A DNA stretch of 64,000 nt, from assembly GCF_002286775.1 (NCBI RefSeq), contig NZ_NSGJ01000024.1, positions 1-64,000 of the forward strand, written 5' to 3'. Numbering within the stretch: the stretch's first letter is position 1; every line of letters starts with the position of its first letter. Positions 27,154-35,320 of the stretch are shown here, piece by piece. The position numbers and the translations under genes are program-made. The notes beneath the pieces were generated by a model. That model was given only the letters and a program-made list of their open reading frames with translations, was not told the origin of the DNA and did no database searches. Source of the DNA: Myroides sp. N17-2. Lineage in GTDB: Bacteria > Bacteroidota > Bacteroidia > Flavobacteriales > Flavobacteriaceae.

Positions 27154-30100
27154 TTAATAGTTTATCACTACCTCGCTACCTCGTTCTTCATCTTTAATGA
27201 CAGACAGAGACATTGGGATGCGCTCTTGTAGTTCATCCACGTGAGAGATAATCCCTACTATTCTATTCTCTTTATGTAAATTACTCAATGTCTCGAAGAC
27301 TATGTTTACAGACTCGCTATCCTGAGTACCGAACCCCTCATCGATAAAGAAGAAGTTCTTATCTGACTTAGACAGACTCTGTACACTCTCTGCTAACGCT
27401 AAGGCTAACGACAGTGACACCTGAAAGCTCTGTCCTCCTGATAGTGTCTTCACACTTCTCGCCTTACCATTATTAAGGTAATCGATAATCTCAAACTCAT
27501 TCGCTTCGTTAAGCTGTAAACTAAGCTGATTATTCGTCAATCTATGGAATCTAGCATTTGCCATATCACATAGGTTCTTTAGATAGATAGAAGACACATA
27601 ATTTACAAATCCCGCTCCACTAAACATATTCATCAGTGTACCTAAGTTAGTCACACGCTTATCTATCACATCGTATTGTTTCTGTAAGGTTTGTTTCTTC
27701 GCATAGTCTTTCTCTAGTCGCTCTACCTCACCTGCTAACTTAGCTACTGCCTCCGTTATCTCCTTTACCTGTGCTTCTAGCTGAGTAATGACCTCCTGCT
27801 GCTTAGCGAACTTCTCTTGATCAAAAGCAATATCTTTCAGTTTATCAACTAACGTATTCACTGCATTTCTAACTACTTCTAACTGCACTTCGAATGCCTG
27901 TATAGCTTCTCTCTGTTGCTCTACATTAATATTCTTACTTAGTACAACGATCACTTCTTCTACAGCAGTCAACTGATGCGTACTTAATAATGAATTAATA
28001 GTAGTATTATTCTGTTCTAACGCTTGTTTTAACTCTGCTAACTCCGCTTGTACATTCTTTACATCTGCCTGTAAACTTGCTAGTTTAGGAGACATTATAC
28101 TATACTGAGCTGTCAAGTCTTTATAGCGCTGTTCTACTAACGTTACATTAGCCTCACGCTGCTGTACCTGCTGTGCTAATATTGTTTCTTCTAAGTTTAG
28201 ATATGTATCTATCTGAAGTCTGATGATCTGCTCACTCTTAGACTTGACATCACTTTCTAGACTTGCGCCTTCTAGTTCTATACTTCCTAATTCTTTAGTG
28301 AACTTCTCTACTTGACCACGGTGTAGTTCTACTTCTTTAGTGACTACAGTTAACTTATTCTCAAGTGTTTCTACTTGCTTACTGATTATCTCAGCTTGTT
28401 TCTTAAGATTGGAAAATTGCTCTGCATTTCCTTTTTCTATTATCGTCCATACGAAGTTAAGCTGATGAAATTCTACTTGTTGTCTAAGGTTTTGTTCCCT
28501 TTGTTGGTTCTCTTGCCCTTGACCTAACAGTAGCTTCTTCTTATCAAATAGACTAACAGCCTTGCGTTCGTATTTCTTTAATCTGTCTTGCTTATCCTTT
28601 ACCTCCTTTAAGCGATTCTCACACTGCTGTACAGATATAGTCACATCGTCTCCCTGTAGAATATGAGGATGGTGTGCCGATCCACATAATGGACAGGCTT
28701 GCCCATCGTGTAATTCGTTAGCATAACGTGCCAACTCCTGCGCCACCTTAAGATTTTGTAACTCTACTTCTATATCATTAATCTCCTTATCGAAAACATT
28801 TCTATAGTTCTCTATCTCCTGTTCCCACTGATTAATATCCTTTAATTTCAGTCCTGCGATATCACTATCTACTGCTTGTATCTCAGTATTTAATGAAGCC
28901 ATAGACTGCTGTACCTCTTGCATACTCTTCTCAAAAAAAGACTGCTGCGTAAACCACGCATCTAAAGACATCAGCATAGTGGTATCTATTCGATTACCCT
29001 TAGCGATATTTAGTTCATTTTCTTGATGAGTTAAAGCTTTTTTGCTTGCCTTAAAAGCTTGCTCTGCCTCCTCTACAAAAGCCTTTCCCTTCTTATGACG
29101 CTCTAATAGAATAGCCTTAGCATTATGCGCTTTTTTGATTTCCTTAATTAAGTTTAGCTCATACAGTTCAGCCTTTAAGTGTTCTAACCCTGCATATTGT
29201 TGCTCCGCTACCTTAAGCTCATTGCTAACTTTAGTGAATTGTTCTTGTAGATCAGTTGCTTCTTTAGTGACAGTATTTAATCTTGTCTCACGAGTAGCTA
29301 CTTTCTCAGTTACATTCTTCTGCTCTACTAACACAGCAGAGAATGCCTTATCTAGCTGTTCATACTGAATCAGCTCATTCTTTTGAGTAGTTATTTGTGG
29401 TACCTTCTCTTCTAATAGTGCTAATTCGGTCTTCTTCGTTGCCAATGTCTCGAAGTCATCCTTCACTGCTTTGAGCTGTTGATAGCTCTCACTTTCTTGC
29501 TTATATGTCTTGTTTAGCTCGTTACTCTTCTCACTCTCCTGAAGATGTAATGTCTTCTTTTGTGTAATTTCGTCAGTGGTAACTTGGCTAAAACTCTTTA
29601 ATTCTCCTTCTATTACGTTTAGACTCTCCTTAGTTGTACCATATAGACGCTTCGCCTTATCTGCCAAATCAAAACGGTCTAAACCGAATATCTCCTGCAT
29701 CATCTTGGTTCTATCCTTACCGCCTAATTCGATAAACTCTCTAAACTTCCCTTGTGGGATAATGATCGTACGTTTAAAGTTCTCATAACTCAGCCCAATG
29801 ATATCAGGCATATTAAGTTCCTTCTGTGGTACCCATATTCCATCTTCATCTTTATATAGAGTAGTATCACCTCTCTTCACATCATCAAATTTTTTAGAAT
29901 TTCTTCTAAACTCTCTGTAGATGCGATACTTCTCCTCTTTAAAATTATAGAACTCAAAGTCAATCACCGAGCGGTCTGACTTTAGGTTCATCATATTATA
30001 AGCACGCTTATCGTTCTTATTCATACGCTCCGTCTCTCCATATAGTCCGAAAGAGATTGCCTCTAATATCGACGACTTACCCGATCCGACCTTACCGAAT

Positions 30101-30198
30101 ATACCGAATAACCCTGCCTCTATCAGACTCGTAAAATCTATAACCTGCTTCTCTTGATATGAATACAGTCCTTCTATCGTTAACTTAATTGGTATCAT
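27154..30198 (-). CDS. sbcC: Exonuclease SbcC (Rad50-like SMC ATPase)
   Basis: A 1014-residue ATPase subunit of SbcCD, which cleaves DNA hairpins and processes double-strand ends. The N-terminal Walker A GKVGSGKS is at residues 35-42. Two long coiled-coil arms (about 185-500 and 515-830) flank the zinc-hook CPLCG near residue 502. The ABC signature LSGGQS is near 920 and Walker B FFFIDEGFG near 951. All motifs are intact. It starts 6 bp after the sbcD stop, giving a tight operon. The product is relevant to this window, because strong palindromes such as the MITE copies are its substrates. Confidence 0.95.
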   Translation of the reverse strand: MIPIKLTIEGLYSYQEKQVIDFTSLIEAGLFGIFGKVGSGKSSILEAISFGLYGETERMNKNDKRAYNMMNLKSDRSVIDFEFYNFKEEKYRIYREFRRNSKKFDDVKRGDTTLYKDEDGIWVPQKELNMPDIIGLSYENFKRTIIIPQGKFREFIELGGKDRTKMMQEIFGLDRFDLADKAKRLYGTTKESLNVIEGELKSFSQVTTDEITQKKTLHLQESEKSNELNKTYKQESESYQQLKAVKDDFETLATKKTELALLEEKVPQITTQKNELIQYEQLDKAFSAVLVEQKNVTEKVATRETRLNTVTKEATDLQEQFTKVSNELKVAEQQYAGLEHLKAELYELNLIKEIKKAHNAKAILLERHKKGKAFVEEAEQAFKASKKALTHQENELNIAKGNRIDTTMLMSLDAWFTQQSFFEKSMQEVQQSMASLNTEIQAVDSDIAGLKLKDINQWEQEIENYRNVFDKEINDIEVELQNLKVAQELARYANELHDGQACPLCGSAHHPHILQGDDVTISVQQCENRLKEVKDKQDRLKKYERKAVSLFDKKKLLLGQGQENQQREQNLRQQVEFHQLNFVWTIIEKGNAEQFSNLKKQAEIISKQVETLENKLTVVTKEVELHRGQVEKFTKELGSIELEGASLESDVKSKSEQIIRLQIDTYLNLEETILAQQVQQREANVTLVEQRYKDLTAQYSIMSPKLASLQADVKNVQAELAELKQALEQNNTTINSLLSTHQLTAVEEVIVVLSKNINVEQQREAIQAFEVQLEVVRNAVNTLVDKLKDIAFDQEKFAKQQEVITQLEAQVKEITEAVAKLAGEVERLEKDYAKKQTLQKQYDVIDKRVTNLGTLMNMFSGAGFVNYVSSIYLKNLCDMANARFHRLTNNQLSLQLNEANEFEIIDYLNNGKARSVKTLSGGQSFQVSLSLALALAESVQSLSKSDKNFFFIDEGFGTQDSESVNIVFETLSNLHKENRIVGIISHVDELQERIPMSLSVIKDEERGSEVVINY

Positions 30199-30204
30199 AC
30201 TGTA

Positions 30205-31422
30205 CTACTCTAATATCTCTTTAAACAAATCCATTAACTCCTCATTAGGCTCTTGCCCTTTATTTCTCTCTTTAAAGTAATCTCTAAACAGCCCTTGCAT
30301 ATCTTGATCTAGATTGACTTGCTTCACATTAGCTTGATCACCTTTATCACTCAGTGTGACCTGAGGAATAATAGTGATAATCCCATCGTGAGCAGAGTAT
30401 AACCTCTTCATATCATCCGCATTTAAGAACGTATCACTAACGATAGTTAATTCTACTAATTGATACGGATTAGCGACTAGCCACTCCACTGCGTCATCTA
30501 CACTGCTAAACTTCATACGAGACAGCTGACGTCCACTTTCTAGAGATACTTGCGTATAGGTAATCGGTTTGCCTGCCTCTGCATCTAATATCATCACACA
30601 CTTCTGCTGTCCTGCCTCACTAAAACTATAACTAAGCGGACTACCCGAGTACACCACTGGTCTATCCTCTGGACCTACCTGATGTGCTCTGTGTAAATGC
30701 CCAAGAGCAGTATACTGCACTTGCTCCGGGATGATATCACTATAGATAATATCAGCATTACCGACTTTTAGAGGTTTCTCTCCATCGGGTTCATCTAACA
30801 GCTCCCCATTGCGATTCATCATATATAGGTGTGATATCAGTAGATTCACCCCCTTAGTCTTACAATATTTATCTGCTAATGCTTGCCAATTCTCCCCTAG
30901 TACTTCATTAAGAGCAGTCCCCTTATCCTCCGTATCTAAGGCTTTCTTAAGTCTAATCTCGTTAGCATAAGGAGTATGTAGTATGCGTATCGGCTGTTTA
31001 AATCGATCTAACTTCAATTCAAAAAAGCCATTTGCTGACTTCGATATTTTAAATTGGTTCTCGATCTCGAATGGTGTCACAGCAGCATTAGGTAATCCTA
31101 CCAAGATAATCCCACACTCACGTGCTAATGGATCCGGAGCATCTATGCGCTCAGGGCTATCGTGGTTACCTGCTATAGCGATGACAGGACGCTCACCATT
31201 TTTGGCAAGGCGTTTCAATGTTTTATAAAATAACTCTACAGCCTCTACGGGTGGGTTAAAAGCATCAAATAAATCACCTGCTACTAAGACTACATCCACT
31301 GCCTCACGCTCTGCTATTTCACAGATCTCGTCAAGCACTTTGCGCTGTTCCTCTAAGCGACTAAAGTTATCTAATCTCTTTCCTAAGTGCCAATCGGCTG
31401 TATGTAGAATCTTCAATCCCAT
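30205..31422 (-). CDS. sbcD: Exonuclease SbcD (Mre11-like nuclease)
   Basis: A 405-residue metallophosphoesterase-type nuclease, partner of SbcC. Metal-binding motifs are present in order: HTADWHLG (7-14), GDLFD (49-53), GNHDSPER (85-92), then 'LLISHLYM' and 'ALGHLHRAH' near 195 and 240. The C-terminal region forms the SbcC-binding part. It is the first gene of the sbcDC operon, and a TATCTTTG box lies at 31449-31456. Confidence 0.95.
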   Translation of the reverse strand: MGLKILHTADWHLGKRLDNFSRLEEQRKVLDEICEIAEREAVDVVLVAGDLFDAFNPPVEAVELFYKTLKRLAKNGERPVIAIAGNHDSPERIDAPDPLARECGIILVGLPNAAVTPFEIENQFKISKSANGFFELKLDRFKQPIRILHTPYANEIRLKKALDTEDKGTALNEVLGENWQALADKYCKTKGVNLLISHLYMMNRNGELLDEPDGEKPLKVGNADIIYSDIIPEQVQYTALGHLHRAHQVGPEDRPVVYSGSPLSYSFSEAGQQKCVMILDAEAGKPITYTQVSLESGRQLSRMKFSSVDDAVEWLVANPYQLVELTIVSDTFLNADDMKRLYSAHDGIITIIPQVTLSDKGDQANVKQVNLDQDMQGLFRDYFKERNKGQEPNEELMDLFKEILE

Positions 31423-31448
31423 TTATCTTTCTTTGTTTTCTAGTGGCT

Positions 31449-31456
31449 CAAAGATA
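31449..31456 (-). promoter_or_regulatory. Candidate -7 box for sbcDC
   Basis: TATCTTTG on the minus strand, 26 bp before the sbcD start codon at 31422. Confidence 0.45.
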
Positions 31457-31563
31457 CTAACTATATCAGGGTTTATACGTCACTTTTAAGATTAGCTTAA
31501 TCATTTTTTTAGCAATAAACACCTCAACAATGAACTTATTTTCGCTTTACAATTATAAATGAC

Positions 31564-31598
31564 AACACCCCATTAATACACTGTACTAATGGGGTGTT
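31564..31598 (-). terminator. Terminator of the FrnE-like gene
   Basis: Perfect 12-bp arms AACACCCCATTA / TAATGGGGTGTT around an 11-nt loop, 27 bp after the stop at 31625. The T tract is weak. Confidence 0.7.
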
Positions 31599-31624
31599 CT
31601 TATTTATAAATCAACTATGGTCTC

Positions 31625-32329
31625 TTATATCTCGCATCCATCAGGACCACAAGCTCCTGCATCACTACCACCTTTCATTTCAAATTTAGGTTGGCTTTCT
31701 TGGTATGCTTGTGTTAACGCTTCTACGAATGCTTCAGTAGGTTGTGCTCCTGACACACCGTATTTTCTATCCAATACAAAGAATGGCACTCCTGATACCC
31801 CAAGAGTACGTGCCTCTGCGATATCTGCATGTACCTCTTCTAACTGTGCATCAGAGATTAAGAATGTTCTTGCTTCTTCTGCGTTTAATCCTATCTCCTG
31901 TGCGATAGCAACTAATACCTCTATATCACCTACGTTCTTTCCGTTAGTGAAGTGCGCTAAGAATAATGCTTCTTCTGCTTCGTTCCCTTTACCTTGCGCT
32001 TGAGCAAAGTGAATAAGGCGATGAGCTCTGATAGTATTCACTGGGATAGATTGATCTTGTTTAAAGTCTATTCCAACCGCATTACCTGCTTGTTGCAGAT
32101 TATCCATCATCCCTTGTATTTGTGCAGCAGGCATACCTTTGCGTTGAGCTAAATAGTCTTTCGTTGACATATCTAACCCCTCTACAGGCAAGTCCGGATC
32201 TAGCTGAAAGCTTTTCCACTCTACTTCTATCTTATCTGCGAAAGGCAACTGTACCAACGCATTCTCAAAATTCTTCTTTCCAACGTAACAAAAAGGACAC
32301 ATTACGTCCGACCATATTTCTACTTTCAT
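31625..32329 (-). CDS. DsbA-family oxidoreductase, FrnE-like
   Basis: A 234-residue thioredoxin-fold protein without signal peptide. The active site CPFC is at residues 11-14 within 'IWSDVMCPFCYVGKKNFE', the hallmark of the FrnE branch of DsbA-like proteins. The helical insertion carries 'TIRAHRLIHFAQAQGKGNEAEEALFLAHF', and 'LGVSGVPFFVLDRKYGVSGAQP' holds the cis-Pro loop (GVPFF). Two further cysteines lie at the very C-terminus (ACGPDGC), a feature of some family members. It is a cytoplasmic, probably redox or stress-related disulfide enzyme. A TATCTTTG box lies at 32374-32381. Confidence 0.9.
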   Translation of the reverse strand: MKVEIWSDVMCPFCYVGKKNFENALVQLPFADKIEVEWKSFQLDPDLPVEGLDMSTKDYLAQRKGMPAAQIQGMMDNLQQAGNAVGIDFKQDQSIPVNTIRAHRLIHFAQAQGKGNEAEEALFLAHFTNGKNVGDIEVLVAIAQEIGLNAEEARTFLISDAQLEEVHADIAEARTLGVSGVPFFVLDRKYGVSGAQPTEAFVEALTQAYQESQPKFEMKGGSDAGACGPDGCEI

Positions 32330-32373
32330 ATCTTATCTATTTAAATGAGGAGCTAACTAAATAGCTCTATACC

Positions 32374-32381
32374 CAAAGATA
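32374..32381 (-). promoter_or_regulatory. Candidate -7 box for the FrnE-like gene
   Basis: TATCTTTG on the minus strand, 44 bp upstream of the start codon at 32329. Confidence 0.4.
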
Positions 32382-32494
32382 AAACTAATCCAACTGAGTA
32401 CTTCTCTTCTTAACAATAATTAAATAGTATCCTAAAGGGAAGTGCCTGTGGTAAAACATATAACTTTTGCCATATTCCGAAGAATTAAAAGTTA

Positions 32495-33691
32495 TTACTT
32501 CACCCAATTATTCTTACCTGCGATACCTCCTGATATAATCAGTGTACCTGACATCACTAATAAAAATACAAGTGATAATGACCACGCCTGTGATAGATCA
32601 AATAAAGCTCCAAATATAGGTGGTCCACATGCCGCAATCAGATATCCGATAGACTGTGCCATACCTGATAACTCTGCTGCCTGTGTAGTTGTACTCGTGC
32701 GCAAAACGAAGAATAACATCGACAAACTAAATGCTAATCCACTTGCTGTACCTATCAGTACACACCACAGGGCGATAAGATTAACCTTAAATATTAAAAG
32801 CCCTGCTATCCCTACTGTAAACAAGACTCCTGTAGCTATTGCTAATAGCTTCTGATTAGGAAGTTTACTTGCTATAATAGCTCCAATAAACGTCATCGGC
32901 AACTGTGCGAACTGCATATATGATAATAACCATCCTGCTTCTTCTCTCGGAATCCCCCAAGTAATAGCCATCTTAGGTAACCATGCTGCTAGACAGTAAA
33001 ACAGTAATGACTGCACTCCCATAAATATAGTAACTGCCCACGCTGTCTTAGACTTGTACATATTGACTTTTACTTCGTCCTGTCCTAATGAAGCTGTTGA
33101 TTGTACTGCTTTATGTTTCTTTACTTGTGGTAGCCAAACCACGATAGTCACAACACTTAGTACTATCCATATTCCGATAGATCCCTTCCATCCCATCTCG
33201 GTGAACTTACCTAAGCTAATGCTAAACCCTGCTGCTAATGCCGCTGTTAGGTTCATCGCTACGGAGTATATTCCCATCATCGTACCAACGTTCTTCTGAT
33301 AGTTGTTTTTGATGTATGCAGGCATTAATACGTTTCCTACTGTGATAGCGATACCTACTAAAGCAGCACCTAGAAACAGAGTAACTAAGCTCCCATAAGG
33401 TCTAATAACTAATCCAATACTCAATAAGATTAATGAGACTAATAAGACTATCTCCATCCCATAACGACGTGATATCCTTGGCACCATACTTGACAAAAAT
33501 CCAAATGCCATCAGTGGTATAGTAGTCACTAAACCCGCTGTAGTATTAGACAAAGCAAGAGACTTGCTTATCTCACTGATCACAGGTCCTACAGAAGTTA
33601 GTGGGGCTCTAAGATTAGAAGCGATGAATATTATCCCTAATAACATCAGTATTTTCTTCATCTTAGAAGTTTCTTCTATATAATTTTCCAT
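32495..33691 (-). CDS. MFS transporter, CynX/NimT family
   Basis: A 398-residue inner-membrane carrier with about twelve membrane segments. The first helix ends in 'ASNLRAPLTSVGPVI', the signature of CynX/NimT-type anion or nitroimidazole carriers. An alternative start at 33661 (MKKILMLLG) would drop ten residues. It is transcribed away from an AraC-type regulator 100 bp upstream, so it is likely the target of that regulator. Substrate unknown. A TATTTTTG box lies at 33733-33740. Confidence 0.88.
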   Translation of the reverse strand: MENYIEETSKMKKILMLLGIIFIASNLRAPLTSVGPVISEISKSLALSNTTAGLVTTIPLMAFGFLSSMVPRISRRYGMEIVLLVSLILLSIGLVIRPYGSLVTLFLGAALVGIAITVGNVLMPAYIKNNYQKNVGTMMGIYSVAMNLTAALAAGFSISLGKFTEMGWKGSIGIWIVLSVVTIVVWLPQVKKHKAVQSTASLGQDEVKVNMYKSKTAWAVTIFMGVQSLLFYCLAAWLPKMAITWGIPREEAGWLLSYMQFAQLPMTFIGAIIASKLPNQKLLAIATGVLFTVGIAGLLIFKVNLIALWCVLIGTASGLAFSLSMLFFVLRTSTTTQAAELSGMAQSIGYLIAACGPPIFGALFDLSQAWSLSLVFLLVMSGTLIISGGIAGKNNWVK

Positions 33692-33732
33692 TGTTGTTTG
33701 TTTTAAAAAATGCGTATTGTTATTCTAGAGTA

Positions 33733-33740
33733 CAAAAATA
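33733..33740 (-). promoter_or_regulatory. Candidate -7 box for the CynX-type MFS gene
   Basis: TATTTTTG on the minus strand, in the 100-bp divergent region shared with the AraC-type gene. Confidence 0.45.
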
Positions 33741-33791
33741 AAAGGTAATAAATGATTATATTCGCCATATATCATAACTAAAACGACAAGT

Positions 33792-34574
33792 ATGAGTACA
33801 CCACAGTTAGTTGATCAAGTTGAAAAGAAAGGTTTCTCTTGGCATGCAGAACTTTGGAAGCACAACAATGAGTTTCACCATCACAAGAAAGCCCAACTCG
33901 TATATGTAGAATCAGGATACCAATATCTACATGTAGAGTCGTGCCAATTCTTGTTGCCTCAAAACCACGTAGCCTATATTCCATCAAATATGCCACATAA
34001 GACTACACATGCTTCTGAACACGTATCACTGCGTACGCTATACTTCGATGTGGATGACTTACCTCCGTTTTACGATAAATTATATCTGTTCTCTATCCCA
34101 AGTGTATTAAGAGAAATGATTATGTATACTGAAAAGTGGTCTATGAATATGGAATACGAGGAGAGTGAACAGACTTTCTTAAGAGCCATCTTATTAGAGC
34201 TTCCCTCTTTCGTGCAAAATGCTGTACCACTTATCACTCCTGTACCGCGTACAAAAGTATTACTTGATGCTACGGCATATATTCACAAACATTATCAAGC
34301 AACTATAACCATCAATGAATTAGCAGAGTTATGCTTTATGAGTGTGCGTACCTTAGAACGCCAATTCAAAAAAGAAACAGGCATAAGCATCGCTAAATAT
34401 ATACAGATGATGCGTATCATTAAATCAATAGAATTACTCAGTGAAGGACAACATACTATCAGTGAAATAGCATTATCTGTAGGGTATAATAGTGCACAAT
34501 CATATAGTAATGTTTTCACTAAACTTATAGGTCAACGTCCCACTGAATTTATGCAACAAAGTCTTACTCTATAA
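33792..34574 (+). CDS. AraC-family transcriptional regulator
   Basis: A 260-residue regulator with an N-terminal cupin-like sensor domain (about 15-95, 'VYVESGYQYLHVESCQFLLPQNHVAYIPSNMPHKT') and a C-terminal AraC DNA-binding domain (about 160-258) with two helix-turn-helix units: 'TINELAELCFMSVRTLERQFKKETG' and 'ISEIALSVGYNSAQSYSNVFTKLIG'. It is divergent from the CynX/NimT-type MFS gene 100 bp away, and the natural reading is that it controls that exporter or importer in response to a small molecule. Confidence 0.93.
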   Translation: MSTPQLVDQVEKKGFSWHAELWKHNNEFHHHKKAQLVYVESGYQYLHVESCQFLLPQNHVAYIPSNMPHKTTHASEHVSLRTLYFDVDDLPPFYDKLYLFSIPSVLREMIMYTEKWSMNMEYEESEQTFLRAILLELPSFVQNAVPLITPVPRTKVLLDATAYIHKHYQATITINELAELCFMSVRTLERQFKKETGISIAKYIQMMRIIKSIELLSEGQHTISEIALSVGYNSAQSYSNVFTKLIGQRPTEFMQQSLTL

Positions 34575-34626
34575 TCAAACTGCTATTCTAAATGAACGGA
34601 TAGTCTGAGATTACTACCAATAAAAA

Positions 34627-34650
34627 AGTCGGTTTAGAACAAACCGACTT
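34627..34650. terminator. Bidirectional terminator
   Basis: Arms AAGTCGGTTT / AAACCGACTT around AGAAC, between convergent genes ending at 34574 and 34673. An A run lies on the left and a T-rich stretch on the right. Confidence 0.88.
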
Positions 34651-34672
34651 ATATATTTTAAGATATTGCTCC

Positions 34673-35188
34673 TTAATAATCTAAAGAGTCTTGTGGAGCA
34701 TTAGGTGTTTTAACAAAAGCAAGCTCTGGATATTTTAATAAGAAGTCATTCTTAAGAGCATATCCTATAGACTGTCTAGTCCCAGAGTTTCCATTAAAGA
34801 AAGTTGGTTTACCTCTAGTCCATTTTGTTTCATATACTAGAGTATTCGTTTTAGCATCTTTAACAATGATCTTAGCATCGCGCTTAGACTTACTATACTT
34901 ATAGACTCTTATTTCTAATACGAAATCAGCATCATCTTTCATACTTACTAATTTACAGTAAGAAAACCTTCTAAACTCAGATAACGCCATATTACGTGCA
35001 TCGTGACCATCTACATTTATTTTATTTTCGGTATCTATGAACTCAATATAAAACTTAGAGTCTTTAGTCAAAGTAGGTGTAGTACTCGTAATCACGTCTA
35101 CCTTATCTATACTAATAGGTGAATACATAGCATACGAAAGTGTACCTGTAAGTAGTAATGCTGTACTTAATAATAGTATTTTTTTCAT
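34673..35188 (-). CDS. Secreted hypothetical protein
   Basis: A 171-residue precursor with a signal peptide (about 1-20, ending LSYA). The mature part has 'SKFYIEFIDTENKINVDGHDARNMALSEFRRFSYCKLVSMKDDADFVLEIRVYKYSKSKRDAKIIVKDAKTN', a small alpha/beta layout with one lone Cys. Proteins like this occur as periplasmic conserved hypotheticals in Flavobacteriaceae, but I do not recognise the family. It is monocistronic, sharing a bidirectional terminator with the AraC gene. Confidence 0.65.
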   Translation of the reverse strand: MKKILLLSTALLLTGTLSYAMYSPISIDKVDVITSTTPTLTKDSKFYIEFIDTENKINVDGHDARNMALSEFRRFSYCKLVSMKDDADFVLEIRVYKYSKSKRDAKIIVKDAKTNTLVYETKWTRGKPTFFNGNSGTRQSIGYALKNDFLLKYPELAFVKTPNAPQDSLDY

Positions 35189-35278
35189 AGTGTCTAAATA
35201 ATTATGTTAACTATAATATCTCCTCTATCAAAGTAAACACATTTTCAGAGAACTATAACAATAGTATTCAAATAATAA

Positions 35279-35303
35279 AAAAGCCAATCTCTCGATTGGC
35301 TTT
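35279..35303 (-). terminator. Terminator of the dipeptidyl peptidase III gene
   Basis: Arms AAAGCCAAT / ATTGGCTTT around CTCTCG, with a T run on the minus strand. 17 bp past the stop. Confidence 0.9.
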
Positions 35304-35320
35304 GTATTATAAATTTCAAA

